A DNA stretch of 64,000 nt from Bacillota bacterium. Lineage in GTDB: Bacteria > Bacillota > Bacilli > Paenibacillales > Paenibacillaceae. The notes beneath the pieces were generated by a model. That model worked only from the letters and a program-made list of their open reading frames with translations. It was not told the DNA's origin and made no database searches. Position 1 is the first letter of the stretch. Each line of letters begins with the position of its first letter. This document shows positions 25,967 to 34,449 of this stretch, in pieces. The stretch covers positions 12,556 through 76,555 of the forward strand of contig JAEZCJ010000090.1 in the NCBI GenBank assembly GCA_023433615.1, in the 5' to 3' direction. A program made the position numbers and the translations under genes.

Positions 25967-26914
25967 TTAGAACTGGACCCGCGGGTCCACTTTCTTGTAG
26001 ACGAGATCGGTGATGAAGTTGATGGCGACGAACACGAAGGCGTAGAACAGAATGACGTTCTGCACGAGCGGGTAGTCGCGGCTGTTGATGCCGTTCACGA
26101 GCAGCGTGCCCACGCCCGGTATCGAGAAAATAAATTCGACGATGACCGTGCCGTTCAGCAGATTGCCGAAGCTGAGGCCGACGACCGTGATGATCGGCAG
26201 CATCGCGTTGCGCAGCGCGTGGCGGAACACGACGCGAACCTCGGAGAGGCCGAGCGAGCGTGCGGTTCGCACGTAATCCTCGTTCAGCACCTCCAACACG
26301 GCTGTGCGCGTAATGCGAGCGAGCGTCGCGACCTGCGTGACGGCGAGCACGATGACCGGCAGCGCGATTCGCTTGAGCAGCATCGCGGGGTCGTCGAACG
26401 ATACCGGGCCGCTGGCAGGCAGCAAGCCTAGCGTGAGCGAGAGGAAGAGGAGCAGGATGAGCGCCGTCCAGAACGAGGGCATCAGGTCGACGACCATGGC
26501 GGACCAGGTGACGATGTTGTCCAGCGCCTTCTTGCCCTTGTTAGCCAAGTAAGCCGCCAAGGTGCCGAGCGGGATCGCGATGGCAACGGTGATGAGTACG
26601 GTGAGCAGCGCGACGGAGAGCGTAATCGGGAGTGCCTTCGACATAAGATCCGCGATCGAGAGCGAGGTCGTGATCGTCTGGCCGAAGTTCAGCGTCAGCA
26701 CGTTCGTCAAGTAATCCAGGTATTGCTGCCAGAGCGGGGCATCGAGCCCCAGCTTCTGGCGGAATTGTTCGAGCGCCTCGGCCGACATGTGGTCGCCGGC
26801 CATCGCTGCCGCCGGGTCGCCGGGAATGAGCCGGATCGAGAAGAAGACCAGCGTCACGACGCCGAGCATCGTGACAACAAGCTGCAGGATGCGTCTTACC
26901 GAATAGCTCAGCAT
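25967..26914 (-). CDS. Oligopeptide-type ABC transporter permease (DppB-like)
   Basis: 315 residues, OppB/DppB layout: first helix, then RLIPGDPAAAMAG, a periplasmic-side loop, and five more helices with the EAA loop RTARSLGLSEVRVVFRHALRN and a terminal VDPRVQF typical of the family (D-P-R). It lies 24 nt after the binding-protein gene and has GGTGAACGG before its start. Confidence 0.93.
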   Translation of the reverse strand: MLSYSVRRILQLVVTMLGVVTLVFFSIRLIPGDPAAAMAGDHMSAEALEQFRQKLGLDAPLWQQYLDYLTNVLTLNFGQTITTSLSIADLMSKALPITLSVALLTVLITVAIAIPLGTLAAYLANKGKKALDNIVTWSAMVVDLMPSFWTALILLLFLSLTLGLLPASGPVSFDDPAMLLKRIALPVIVLAVTQVATLARITRTAVLEVLNEDYVRTARSLGLSEVRVVFRHALRNAMLPIITVVGLSFGNLLNGTVIVEFIFSIPGVGTLLVNGINSRDYPLVQNVILFYAFVFVAINFITDLVYKKVDPRVQF

Positions 26915-26938
26915 TAGCCGTTCACCGTCCTTATCAAC

Positions 26939-28543
26939 CTAATGGATATCGACGTAATAGAAATTCACCTGTGCCAGCTTATTGATCACGATTCCTTCCA
27001 CCTCTTGCTTGCTCGGCCAGTAGACATTGCTCGCATAGGTCGGCAGGTAAGGGAGGTCGGTCAAGGCGAGCTGCTGTACTTCTTCGTAGAGCTTGAGCCG
27101 CATGTCGTTGTCGGTTTCTGCTCGCGCCGCTTCCAGCTTAGCCGTCAAGTCCGGATTGTTGTAGCGCGCACCGTTCAGTCCCTTGGGCGCGATATTGTCC
27201 GGGTGCAGGTAGCTGAACAGGATCATGTCGGGATTCACGGCAGGCAGGAGCCGGCCGGATAGCTTAAAATCGCCATTGTTCCGCATCTGGTTGTAGGTCG
27301 GCGTATCGACGAGGTTATACTTCACCTTGATGCCGACGGCTGCCAGATATTCCTGCTCAAGCTGCATCTGCTCGGATACGCCGGTCGCGGAGGTGCCGTC
27401 CTGCTGAATCTCGAAGCCGTCCGGATAACCGGCCTCTGCCAGCAGCTGCTTCGCCTTCTCCGGATCGAATTCGTAGCTCGGGATGTCATCCGAATAGCCT
27501 TCCATCCAATCCAGCAGCATGCTATTGGCCTTCTTCTGAAGACGAGGGGAGATGCCGGCCGCGATTGCCTCCCAGTCGACCGCATGCGCCCAAGCCTGCC
27601 GTACCTTCACGTTGTTCAGGATCGGATCCTCCAGATTGAACACTTTGAGCGAGACGGCGTAGTTATCGACATGATTCATCTTGAAGCCGGCTTGCTCGAG
27701 AATGTCGAGATTCTCTTCCTTGTTGGAACGCATCACGACGTCGACTTCGCCGTTCTGCAGCGCGATCGTGGCCGTGGACTCATCCTTGATGATCCGGAAT
27801 ACGATCTTGGACAGCGGTGCTGGCCCAAGGTAATAGTCGTCGTGCCGTACCAGAATGATCTCGGAGCTCGGGTCGATCTTCTCCACTGCGAACGGGCCTG
27901 TGCCGACGGGATTCCACTTGAATTGATCGCCGAACTGCTCGACCGCTTCCTTCTTCACGATCTGGCCTTGGTGGTAGTTCGCGACTTGATGGAGGAAGTT
28001 GCCGTCCGGCAATTTCAGCGTGATGACCACGGTATAATCGTCGGGGGCCTCGATAGACGCCACGTTGTTGAACTCTGCCGCGTACGGCGAGGCGGTCGCG
28101 GGGTCGAGGATCCGATTGTAGGAATACACGACGTCTGCCGACGTGAATTCTCCGTAGCCCTTCTGCCACTGGACCCCTTGCCGCAGCTTGAAGGTCCACA
28201 CGCGGTTGTCAGGCGATTCCCAGGATTCGGCCAGATCCGGAACGATCTTGCCTGTGGCCGATTCATACGTCGTCAATCCGCTGAAAATGTTAAAAGCAAT
28301 GTTCTCGTTCTCGATCCGGAATATGCTGGCCGGGTCATACCCTGCCGGGTCATCGTAGAACCGGACATTCAACACCTTGTTGTCCGCCGGGGCGCTGCCG
28401 CTGCCTGGCGCGTTCGATGCAGCCGCGTTCCCCTTCTCGCTGTTCGCCGTATTCGAGCCGCCGCCATCGGAGCATGCTGAGACGAAGACGGCGACAGCGA
28501 GCAGCACCATCCATCCAAGCTTTCTCATGTGCGTATTCTTCAT
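26939..28543 (-). CDS. Extracellular solute-binding lipoprotein, family 5
   Basis: 534 residues. The signal peptide ends in FVSAC, a lipobox, followed by a Ser/Asn/Gly linker. The SBP family 5 body shows LAESWESPDNRVWTFKLRQGV near residues 105-125 and FTSADVVYSYNRILDP, the usual region of OppA/DppA/NikA proteins. The start at 28543 has GGAGGG upstream; an ATG 20 codons earlier would spoil the signal peptide. First gene of a five-gene operon (binding protein, two permeases, fused ATPase, MFS). The ligand could be a peptide, opine, or small amide; nearby cysteine hydrolases hint at the last. Confidence 0.93.
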   Translation of the reverse strand: MKNTHMRKLGWMVLLAVAVFVSACSDGGGSNTANSEKGNAAASNAPGSGSAPADNKVLNVRFYDDPAGYDPASIFRIENENIAFNIFSGLTTYESATGKIVPDLAESWESPDNRVWTFKLRQGVQWQKGYGEFTSADVVYSYNRILDPATASPYAAEFNNVASIEAPDDYTVVITLKLPDGNFLHQVANYHQGQIVKKEAVEQFGDQFKWNPVGTGPFAVEKIDPSSEIILVRHDDYYLGPAPLSKIVFRIIKDESTATIALQNGEVDVVMRSNKEENLDILEQAGFKMNHVDNYAVSLKVFNLEDPILNNVKVRQAWAHAVDWEAIAAGISPRLQKKANSMLLDWMEGYSDDIPSYEFDPEKAKQLLAEAGYPDGFEIQQDGTSATGVSEQMQLEQEYLAAVGIKVKYNLVDTPTYNQMRNNGDFKLSGRLLPAVNPDMILFSYLHPDNIAPKGLNGARYNNPDLTAKLEAARAETDNDMRLKLYEEVQQLALTDLPYLPTYASNVYWPSKQEVEGIVINKLAQVNFYYVDIH

Positions 28544-28840
28544 GGTTCTTTCCCTCCATCCGATGCGGTGTAGTGGGTGATGCCTGGGCATTGAAAAATC
28601 CATTGCGCATCATGCATCGCGCTTATCGTTCGGATTAGCCGATTGCGGCACTGTCATGATGCGATACCGCCGCTATCGTTCGGAAATGCCTGCTTGCAGA
28701 GCTTATCGCGCCGTTGCCGCTAAGCTGCGCCTTGTCTAAGTAGGCGAAATCATACTGCAGCTTCTTCATAGGGCGAAAGTCGTCTGCAAGCAGACAGAAT
28801 CGAACTACAGAACAACTAGGTGAGGTTTCCTTTGTTACGA
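28544..28840. other. Gap between the hydrolase pair and the transporter operon
   Basis: About 300 bp. It contains two imperfect copies of TATCGTTCGGA about 50 bp apart (near 28623 and 28674). No convincing promoter, hairpin terminator or gene was found, so whether the transporter operon shares transcription with the hydrolases is open. Confidence 0.4.
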
Positions 28841-29548
28841 CTAGGCGTTCATGGCTGCCTTGTTCTTCGCGCCGATCGACGCGAAGTAGGACTTGGCGTC
28901 CGCGAGGCCGACGACATCGGCGTATTTGTTGTGCATGTCGTACAGGTTCATGTAGTGCGATGCTTCCGTCCGGTCGAAGACGCAATCCGCCACTACCCCC
29001 ATCCGGAAGCGCTGGGTCGCGCCGTCGACGACGCTGGCGCGTACGCAGCCGCTCGTCGTCTCGCCGCAGCAGATGACGGTGTCGATCCCGAGCGAGACGA
29101 GCTGGAACGTCAGCGGCGTCCCGTGAAAAGCGCTTGGAGCGGCCTTCTCCACCACGAGCTCGCCGGGCAGCGGCTTCACCTCGTCCACGATCTCGGTGCC
29201 CTTCTGGCGGAGCTCCGGCGGCATGTCGACCTGCCTGCGCTTGCGCCTGCCCCAATGATTGACGCCCGAGTGCAGTCCCTTGACGTGGATGACCGGAATG
29301 CCGTTCCCGCGGGCGATCGCGAGCAGCTCGGCCGTCTTGTCGACCGCCTTCCAGCCTTCGAGTCCGGTGCTGGACGGCCAAGTCTTCATCGATTCGAAGA
29401 TCGGCTCGCGCTTCGTGCCGAGCACGCTGTAGTAGATGTCGATCAACACCAGGGCCGGACGCTCGCCGAAGCCGTACAGCTCCTTCTTGCCCCATAACGC
29501 ATCGTGCTTCTTATCCCGTTCGCTCATGAATGGCTCCCATCCGTACAT
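28841..29548 (-). CDS. Isochorismatase-family cysteine hydrolase, paralogue 1
   Basis: 235 residues. The catalytic triad of the family is visible: Asp in ALVLIDIYYSV, Lys in VVEKAAPSAFHG and the nucleophile Cys in TTSGCVRASVVDGA. The TTSGCVRA form resembles N-carbamoylsarcosine amidase and maleamate amidohydrolase more than true isochorismatase, so an amide or carbamoyl substrate is likely but not identified. Start at 29548 was preferred because AGGAGG lies 7 nt upstream; another ATG two codons earlier overlaps that site. It follows paralogue 2 by 59 nt on the same strand, so these two form an operon. Confidence 0.87.
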   Translation of the reverse strand: MYGWEPFMSERDKKHDALWGKKELYGFGERPALVLIDIYYSVLGTKREPIFESMKTWPSSTGLEGWKAVDKTAELLAIARGNGIPVIHVKGLHSGVNHWGRRKRRQVDMPPELRQKGTEIVDEVKPLPGELVVEKAAPSAFHGTPLTFQLVSLGIDTVICCGETTSGCVRASVVDGATQRFRMGVVADCVFDRTEASHYMNLYDMHNKYADVVGLADAKSYFASIGAKNKAAMNA

Positions 29549-29607
29549 GTTCATTCCTCCTATGCATTGGTTGGTATTGCTCGTCGCAGGACCCAGGCCG
29601 TCTTTGC

Positions 29608-30309
29608 CTAGACTGCGAGCTTGTTGCCGACCTGTCGAAAATATTGCTTCGCGGCATCCAGCAGGACGACATCGGCATACTTCTGATTCATGTCGTACAG
29701 GTTCATCCAATGCGACGACTCGGTGCGGTCGAAGACGCATTCCTCCACGACGCCCATGCGGAACCGTTCGGTCGCGCCGTCCACGACGCTCGCCCTTACG
29801 CAGCCGCTCGTCGTCTCGCCGCAGCAGATGACGGTATCGATGCCGAGACTGACGAGGTGGAACAGGAGCGGCGTTCCCTGGAAGGCGCTTGGCGCCGACT
29901 TCTCGATGACAAGCTCGCCCTCGATCGGTTTTACCTCGTCAACGATTTCGAAGCCGCGCTTGGCGAGCTCCTTCGGCAGCTTGGAAGGCTCGCGCTTGCG
30001 ATGGATCCATGGCTTCATGCCGTTCTGCAGCCCCTTCACATGGACAACCGGGATGCCGGTCTCCCTAGCGACGTCGAGCAGTTCGGCCGTCTTGTCGACG
30101 GCTGCCCAGCCCTCGAGCCCGGTGCTGCCCGGCCAGGTCTGCATCGACTCGAAGAGCGGTTCGCGCTTCGTGCCGAGCACGCTGTAGTAGATGTCAATCA
30201 AGACCAGCGCCGGCCTCGTGCCGAAGCCGTTCGGCTCCCGCTTGCCGTTTAGCGCGTCGTGCTGGCGGTCTCGCTCGGACAAATACTTTTCCCATCCTCT
30301 TGAACTCAT
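29608..30309 (-). CDS. Isochorismatase-family cysteine hydrolase, paralogue 2
   Basis: 233 residues, closely related in sequence to the genes at 28841 and 31468. Triad residues: Asp in LVLIDIYYSVLG, Lys in LVIEKSAPSAFQG, Cys in TTSGCVRASVV. It differs from paralogue 1 mainly in the loop after HVKGLQNG, which is shorter, and in the C terminus. A GGAGG site precedes the ATG. It is first in its operon, divergent from a LysR regulator, with a candidate LysR site about 55 bp upstream of a predicted start of transcription (TTTACG, 18-bp spacer, TACACT on the minus strand). Confidence 0.87.
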   Translation of the reverse strand: MSSRGWEKYLSERDRQHDALNGKREPNGFGTRPALVLIDIYYSVLGTKREPLFESMQTWPGSTGLEGWAAVDKTAELLDVARETGIPVVHVKGLQNGMKPWIHRKREPSKLPKELAKRGFEIVDEVKPIEGELVIEKSAPSAFQGTPLLFHLVSLGIDTVICCGETTSGCVRASVVDGATERFRMGVVEECVFDRTESSHWMNLYDMNQKYADVVLLDAAKQYFRQVGNKLAV

Positions 30310-30414
30310 GTTCTCGCCTCCAATTTATTTATGTTAATAAAACTTACTCGATGCTGACAAATTATTTGCTTGATCTAAGTGTATGGGAGCAGACAGGAGG
30401 ACGTAAATCACGAG

Positions 30415-30436
30415 TTATGAATGCCAAAGTTCATAA
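30415..30436. promoter_or_regulatory. Candidate LysR-type operator
   Basis: TTATGAA and TTCATAA form a perfect 7-bp inverted repeat around an 8-bp centre; it contains the T-N11-A core of LysR sites. It lies in the 247-bp space between divergent lysR and the hydrolase operon, centred about 55 bp upstream of the predicted hydrolase transcription start, where LysR activators usually bind. Confidence 0.55.
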
Positions 30437-30556
30437 AGCGAATGACAACGGATACATAATGGAATTTTCAGATAATTAATGGGGGTAAGTGTTGTTCGGT
30501 GTGTGAGTTGGTGATAGTATTGTGTTAATAAATCTGACGTTAATGGAGTGGTAGCT

Positions 30557-31471
30557 ATGAATCTGGAACAGATCGAAACCTTCCTGACGGTCTATCAGAA
30601 CGGTTCCTACAAGAAGGCTGCGGAGCTGCTCTATCTGCCGCAGCCGACGGTCTCGCACCGGATCAGCCAGTTGGAAAAGGAGATCGGCAAGTCGCTGCTC
30701 ATTCGCGGGAGGGGGAAGGTCAGGCTGACGGAAGAGGGCAAGGCGTTCCTGCCGCATGCCAGGCGGATCATGGGCGCAATTCAGGAAGGGAAGGAGGCGG
30801 TGGAGCGGGTAAGCGCCGGGGAGACGGGGAAGCTGTCGATCGGCTGCAACAATTCATTCGCGGCGTATGTGCTGCCGGATGTGATGGATTCCTTCACGGA
30901 CGATTATCCGCATGTCTCGATCAAGGTCTATTGCTACGCTTCGAATGAGCTCGTCCGACTGATGAAGAATCAGACGTTCCAGCTCGGCGTCACGCGCTAT
31001 ACGAGCAATGACAGCGAGCTTGTCTATCGCCCGATCCACAGCGAACAGACGATGCTGTTCGTGTCGCCCGAGCATCCGTTCGCGAAGCTGAAGAAGGTGC
31101 CGCTGGGGGATATTCTGAAGGAGCCGATCGTGACGTACCCGAAGGAGACGCAGTACAGGCAGATGATCGACATGACGCTGGCGCAGTATAATTGTCCCTA
31201 CAAGCCGAAGTACGAGACGAATAACCTGGCGCTCATCAAGCATTTTCTGATGCGTAACGCAGGGGTGTTCCTGTCGGGGGGCGTCTATATGCGCAGAGAG
31301 GTGGAATCGGGGGAGCTGGTTCAATTGGAGATCGAACACAACCCTTTTCCGCTGAGCCAAGTGTTCGTCGTCTATCGCAAGGGCGAGATGAACAGCCTGG
31401 ATGCGCTGTTCATCCGCCACTTCGAGGAACGCATCAATCAGGGGGCGGGATTGACCCGCATGGTGCGCTAA
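30557..31471 (+). CDS. LysR-family transcriptional regulator
   Basis: 304 residues. The N-terminal winged helix is standard: MNLEQIETFLTVYQNGSYKKAAELL then QPTVSHRISQLEKEIG. The remaining ~210 residues form the periplasmic-binding-protein-like effector domain. The ATG at 30557 has GGAG at 8-nt spacing; a GTG three codons upstream is less likely. It is divergent from hydrolases 2 and 1 and convergent with hydrolase 3, its stop overlapping the stop of that gene by 4 nt, so it sits inside the cluster it probably controls. Confidence 0.9.
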   Translation: MNLEQIETFLTVYQNGSYKKAAELLYLPQPTVSHRISQLEKEIGKSLLIRGRGKVRLTEEGKAFLPHARRIMGAIQEGKEAVERVSAGETGKLSIGCNNSFAAYVLPDVMDSFTDDYPHVSIKVYCYASNELVRLMKNQTFQLGVTRYTSNDSELVYRPIHSEQTMLFVSPEHPFAKLKKVPLGDILKEPIVTYPKETQYRQMIDMTLAQYNCPYKPKYETNNLALIKHFLMRNAGVFLSGGVYMRREVESGELVQLEIEHNPFPLSQVFVVYRKGEMNSLDALFIRHFEERINQGAGLTRMVR

Positions 31472-32190
31472 GCGGTCGCGATGGCTTGGCTCTTCGTGCC
31501 GACTGCCTCGAAATATTGCACGGTATAGGGCAGACTGACGACATCGGCATACTTCTGATGCAGATCGTAGAGATTCATGTAGTGGGAGGCTTGCGTGCGG
31601 TCGAAGACGCATTCCTCCACGACGCCCATCTTGAAGCGGTAGGTCGCGCCGTCGACGACGGAAGCGCGGACGCAGCCGCTGGTCGTCTCGCCGCAGCAGA
31701 TGACGGTGTCGATGCCGAGGCTGACGAGCTGGAACAAGAGCGGCGTGCCGTGAAAAGCGCTCGCCGCCGCCTTCTCGATGATGAGCTCGCCCGGCAGCGG
31801 TTCGACTTCCTCGACGATTTCGCGGCCTTTCGCGATCATGTCCTCCGTCAGTGCGGAAGTATTGCGCTTGCCCTTGCCGCCGCGCGACCAGCTGTTGACG
31901 CCGGTGTGCAGCCCTTTGACATGGATAACCGGTATGCCGTTTGCTCGTGCGGCCGCAAGCAGGATCGAGGTCTGATCGACGGCTTCCCAGCCCTCGATCC
32001 CGGTGCTCATCGGCCAGGTCTTGATCGATTCCAGAATCGGCTCGCGCTTCATGCCCAGCACGCTGTAGTAGATGTCGATCAGGAGAAGTGCCGGCTTCGC
32101 GCCGAATCCGGCCAGCTCCTTCTTGCCCAGCAAGGCGTCATGCGCCTTATCCTGCTCCGTCATGAAGTCGTACCAGCTCAATTTGCTCAT
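31468..32190 (-). CDS. Isochorismatase-family cysteine hydrolase, paralogue 3
   Basis: 240 residues, the third member of the set. Triad: Asp in LLLIDIYYSVLG, Lys in LIIEKAAASAFHG, Cys in TTSGCVRASVVDGA. It shares the HVKGLHTGVN loop with paralogue 1. A GGAGGG site lies 8 nt before the ATG. Unlike the other two it has its own promoter, whose spacer is filled by a perfect palindrome (see 32224-32252), so its regulation differs. Its 3' end overlaps that of the LysR gene on the other strand. Confidence 0.87.
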   Translation of the reverse strand: MSKLSWYDFMTEQDKAHDALLGKKELAGFGAKPALLLIDIYYSVLGMKREPILESIKTWPMSTGIEGWEAVDQTSILLAAARANGIPVIHVKGLHTGVNSWSRGGKGKRNTSALTEDMIAKGREIVEEVEPLPGELIIEKAAASAFHGTPLLFQLVSLGIDTVICCGETTSGCVRASVVDGATYRFKMGVVEECVFDRTQASHYMNLYDLHQKYADVVSLPYTVQYFEAVGTKSQAIATA

Positions 32191-32223
32191 TCGTTCATCC
32201 CTCCGCTATTCATTCTCAACGTC

Positions 32224-32252
32224 ATAATAAGTCAGAATATTCTGACTGTAAA
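32224..32252 (-). promoter_or_regulatory. Promoter with an 18-bp palindrome in its spacer
   Basis: On the minus strand TTTACA (32252-32247), a 17-bp spacer and TATTAT (32229-32224) form a good sigma-A promoter for hydrolase 3. The spacer is almost exactly the palindrome AGTCAGAATATTCTGACT (32230-32247), a likely repressor site. The transcription start would fall some 25 bp before the start codon. Confidence 0.7.
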
Positions 32253-32513
32253 TGCGCGAATATGAATGGGAACAGCAGAAAAATGAATGTAAGCGCATCA
32301 AGCGCAGGTGTGCGGGGAAGCGGAAGTGAGGGAGGGTGCGGGGCATGGGCGGGGGAAGCGGAAGTAGAAATGTCCCTTTCAATGGGTAAATGTCGTGTTG
32401 CATTGTAGATTGGGGGCGCGCAGCAAGCGGTTGGCGGTTAGCGGTGATCGAGCAACAAGCAATAAGCAGCAAGAGGTCAGCAATTAGTAGTAATCGGCCA
32501 TGTGAGATCTTAT
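32253..32513. other. Intergenic region without recognised features
   Basis: About 260 bp between hydrolase 3 and the ldh terminator. The right part is low-complexity with runs of GCAA/GCAG-type repeats (near 32455-32490). No gene or promoter was identified. Confidence 0.4.
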
Positions 32514-32554
32514 CGCAAAAACAAGCCCTCCTCCGCGCGGAGAAGGGCTTGTTG
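32514..32554 (-). terminator. ldh operon terminator
   Basis: AACAAGCCCT and AGGGCTTGTT, extended by CTCCGC/GCGGAG, form a strong stem; on the minus strand it is followed by a T-rich tract (GTTTTTGCG). It lies 18 bp after the ldh stop. Confidence 0.9.
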
Positions 32555-32571
32555 CTATTGGGAATCCCTGT

Positions 32572-33486
32572 TCACACTTCGATCGATTGGATCAAGCCTT
32601 TCAGTTTATCCGCCGACTTGTGCAGCAGTGCCTTCTCTTCTTCTGAGAGGCTGATGTTCAGCACCTCGCGGATGCCGGTGCGATCGACGACGCATGGCAC
32701 GCCCAGATACACATCCGATACGCCATGGTAGTTGTCGAGCAGCGTGGAGACGTTCAGTACGGCGGATTCGTTGCGCAGAATGGCGGTAACGATCCGGTCG
32801 AGCGCCAGCGCGATCGCATAGTAGGTCGCGCCCTTCGCCTCGATGATCTGGTAGGCCGCATCGCGAGTGTTCACGAAGATCTCTTGTTTCGCCTCGTCGG
32901 TAATGTCGACGTCCGTACCGGCGACGTTCGCCAGGCTCCAGACCGGCAGCTCGGAGTCGCCATGCTCGCCGATGATGTGCGCGTGCACGCTGCGCGGATC
33001 GATGCGCAGATGCTCGCCGATCAGATAGCGGAAGCGCGCGCTGTCGAGCAGCGTGCCGGAGCCGATGACGCGGTGTACCGGCCACTTGGATTTCTTAAGG
33101 GAGAAGTAGGCCATGATGTCGACGGGATTCGTCGCGATCAGCAGGATGCCGTCCTTATTGTACTTGAGAACTTCGTCGATGATGCTCTCATAGATGCCGA
33201 CGTTGCGCTTCAAGAGATCGACGCGCGTCTCGCCGGGCTTCTGAGCGGCGCCGGCCGTAATGACGACGATGTCCGCATCCGCGCAGTCCTCGTATGTACC
33301 TGCCCATACCTTCGTGCCGCCGATGAACGGCATGCCGTGATTCATGTCGAGCGCATCGCCTACAGCCTTATTGGCATTGGCGTCGATCAGGACCAATTCA
33401 TCCATTCTTCCCCTTAGCAGCAGCGTGTAAGCCGTTGTCGAACCTACCGCTCCTACTCCGATGACGACTACCCTTGTTTTCTTCAT
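32572..33486 (-). CDS. ldh: L-lactate dehydrogenase
   Basis: 304 residues. NAD fold GVGAVGST at 10-17, catalytic His175 in IIGEHGDSELP, Asp149 and Arg152 region in LDSARFRYLIGEHL. The substrate loop reads AAQKPGETR with Gln82 where malate dehydrogenases carry Arg, which marks lactate/pyruvate specificity. It begins one nucleotide after the stop of the FNT gene, so the two are co-translated. It regenerates NAD+ in fermentation; the upstream Fnr-like box fits anaerobic control. Confidence 0.95.
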   Translation of the reverse strand: MKKTRVVVIGVGAVGSTTAYTLLLRGRMDELVLIDANANKAVGDALDMNHGMPFIGGTKVWAGTYEDCADADIVVITAGAAQKPGETRVDLLKRNVGIYESIIDEVLKYNKDGILLIATNPVDIMAYFSLKKSKWPVHRVIGSGTLLDSARFRYLIGEHLRIDPRSVHAHIIGEHGDSELPVWSLANVAGTDVDITDEAKQEIFVNTRDAAYQIIEAKGATYYAIALALDRIVTAILRNESAVLNVSTLLDNYHGVSDVYLGVPCVVDRTGIREVLNISLSEEEKALLHKSADKLKGLIQSIEV

Positions 33487-33487
33487 A

Positions 33488-34279
33488 TCAATGCATCTCC
33501 TCTGTGTCCATATAAGGTTTGTTCACGAAATAATACATGTAGCCCATCAGAATGCCGCCGCCGATCATGTTCCCGAGCGTGACGGGGATCAGGTTGTGCA
33601 GCACGCCCCCCAGCGAGATCGTGCCGGGATGATTGAGGACCAGCGCGATGGCGAAGGTGCACATGTTCGCGATGCTATGCTCGTAGCCTGAAATGAAGAA
33701 GCAGAAGACGAACAGCATCATGGCGAACAGCTTCGGACCGTCGCCCTGCATCCCCATCGGGACGAAGAAGGCGAGGCAGACTAACCAGTTACAGAGCAGG
33801 CCGCGGAAAAAAAGCTCGACGATCGGCGCCTGCATCTTCTTCTCGACGACGCTGAGCAGGAAGCCGTTCACGTCCGCGCTCTCGAACAGCCCTGTTGCCC
33901 AGATGAGCAGCGCGAATGCAACCGCGCCAAGAATGTTGCCGCCATAGCTCGTAAGCCATAACCGGAGGACGGTTCCCCAGGGCAGCTTGCGGCGCAGCGC
34001 GGCGAAGGAGAAGTAGAACGTGTTGCCGGTGAACAGATCGCCGCCGCCGTAGGAGATCAAGATGATCGCGGCGCCGAACGTGAGCGCGGCCATCGGGTAC
34101 GTCAACGGGGAATGCTCCAGATAGAAGAAGTTCCCTGTCTTGAAGGCGACAATGACGCCGAAGCCGATGAACATGCTGGCAAGCATGGCGCGCAGCACGT
34201 AGTGCAGCTTGCTCGTCGTATAAATCTTGTGCTTCTTGAGCGCCAGCTTCTCGACCTGCTGTAAGGGGATAAGTTCCAT
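33488..34279 (-). CDS. Formate/nitrite transporter family channel, probably for lactate or formate
   Basis: 263 residues with six membrane helices of the FNT fold. Key motifs: GGGDLFTGNTFYF (helix-2 loop), GGNILGA, RGLLCNWLVCLA and SGYEHSIANM with the central pore His. It resembles Bacillus YrhG. Start at 34279 aligns with the YrhG N terminus and has GGGAG upstream; ATGs at 34345 and 34339 would add about 20 residues and cannot be excluded. It is the first gene of a two-gene operon with ldh, which makes lactate the most economical guess for its cargo; formate is the alternative since FNT proteins carry several monoacids. Confidence 0.9.
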   Translation of the reverse strand: MELIPLQQVEKLALKKHKIYTTSKLHYVLRAMLASMFIGFGVIVAFKTGNFFYLEHSPLTYPMAALTFGAAIILISYGGGDLFTGNTFYFSFAALRRKLPWGTVLRLWLTSYGGNILGAVAFALLIWATGLFESADVNGFLLSVVEKKMQAPIVELFFRGLLCNWLVCLAFFVPMGMQGDGPKLFAMMLFVFCFFISGYEHSIANMCTFAIALVLNHPGTISLGGVLHNLIPVTLGNMIGGGILMGYMYYFVNKPYMDTEEMH

Positions 34280-34358
34280 GATAGCGCGTCTCCCTTCGGG
34301 CAGGATGTCGGAATAGCTTCCCACCTGCAACCCAATCATATCCATCCTTGTTGTGATA

Positions 34359-34402
34359 AGTGTACAAGGCGGGCGGCTGAGCGGAAAGTGATAATTATCA
34401 CA
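34359..34402 (-). promoter_or_regulatory. FNT-ldh promoter with an Fnr/CRP-type box
   Basis: AGTGATAATTATCACA (34387-34402) contains the perfect dyad GTGA-N6-TCAC of Fnr/CRP sites (consensus TGTGA-N6-TCACA). On the minus strand a -10 TACACT lies at 34364-34359, predicting transcription start near 34352; the dyad centre is then about 42 bp upstream, the class II activator position. A TTGTGA half-site resembling Rex lies just downstream at 34351-34356. Confidence 0.65.
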
Positions 34403-34449
34403 CTAACGCTTTTATAACCGAAAATAAGGGAAAAGGCAAAAGAAATCGA

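Noticed and set aside
28635..28769. 44-codon minus-strand frame starting MKKLQYDF between hydrolase 1 and the binding protein
   Set aside because: No ribosome site before its ATG and no similarity seen; probably chance.
28841..32190. Siderophore (dhb/ent) gene cluster because of the isochorismatase-like genes
   Set aside because: No isochorismate synthase, DHB-AMP ligase or NRPS genes are present and the nucleophile loop is of the amidase type.
34351..34368. Rex operator for the FNT-ldh promoter
   Set aside because: Only one half-site (TTGTGA) matches the TTGTGAA-N4-TTCACAA consensus; the other half does not, so I kept only the Fnr-type box as a call.
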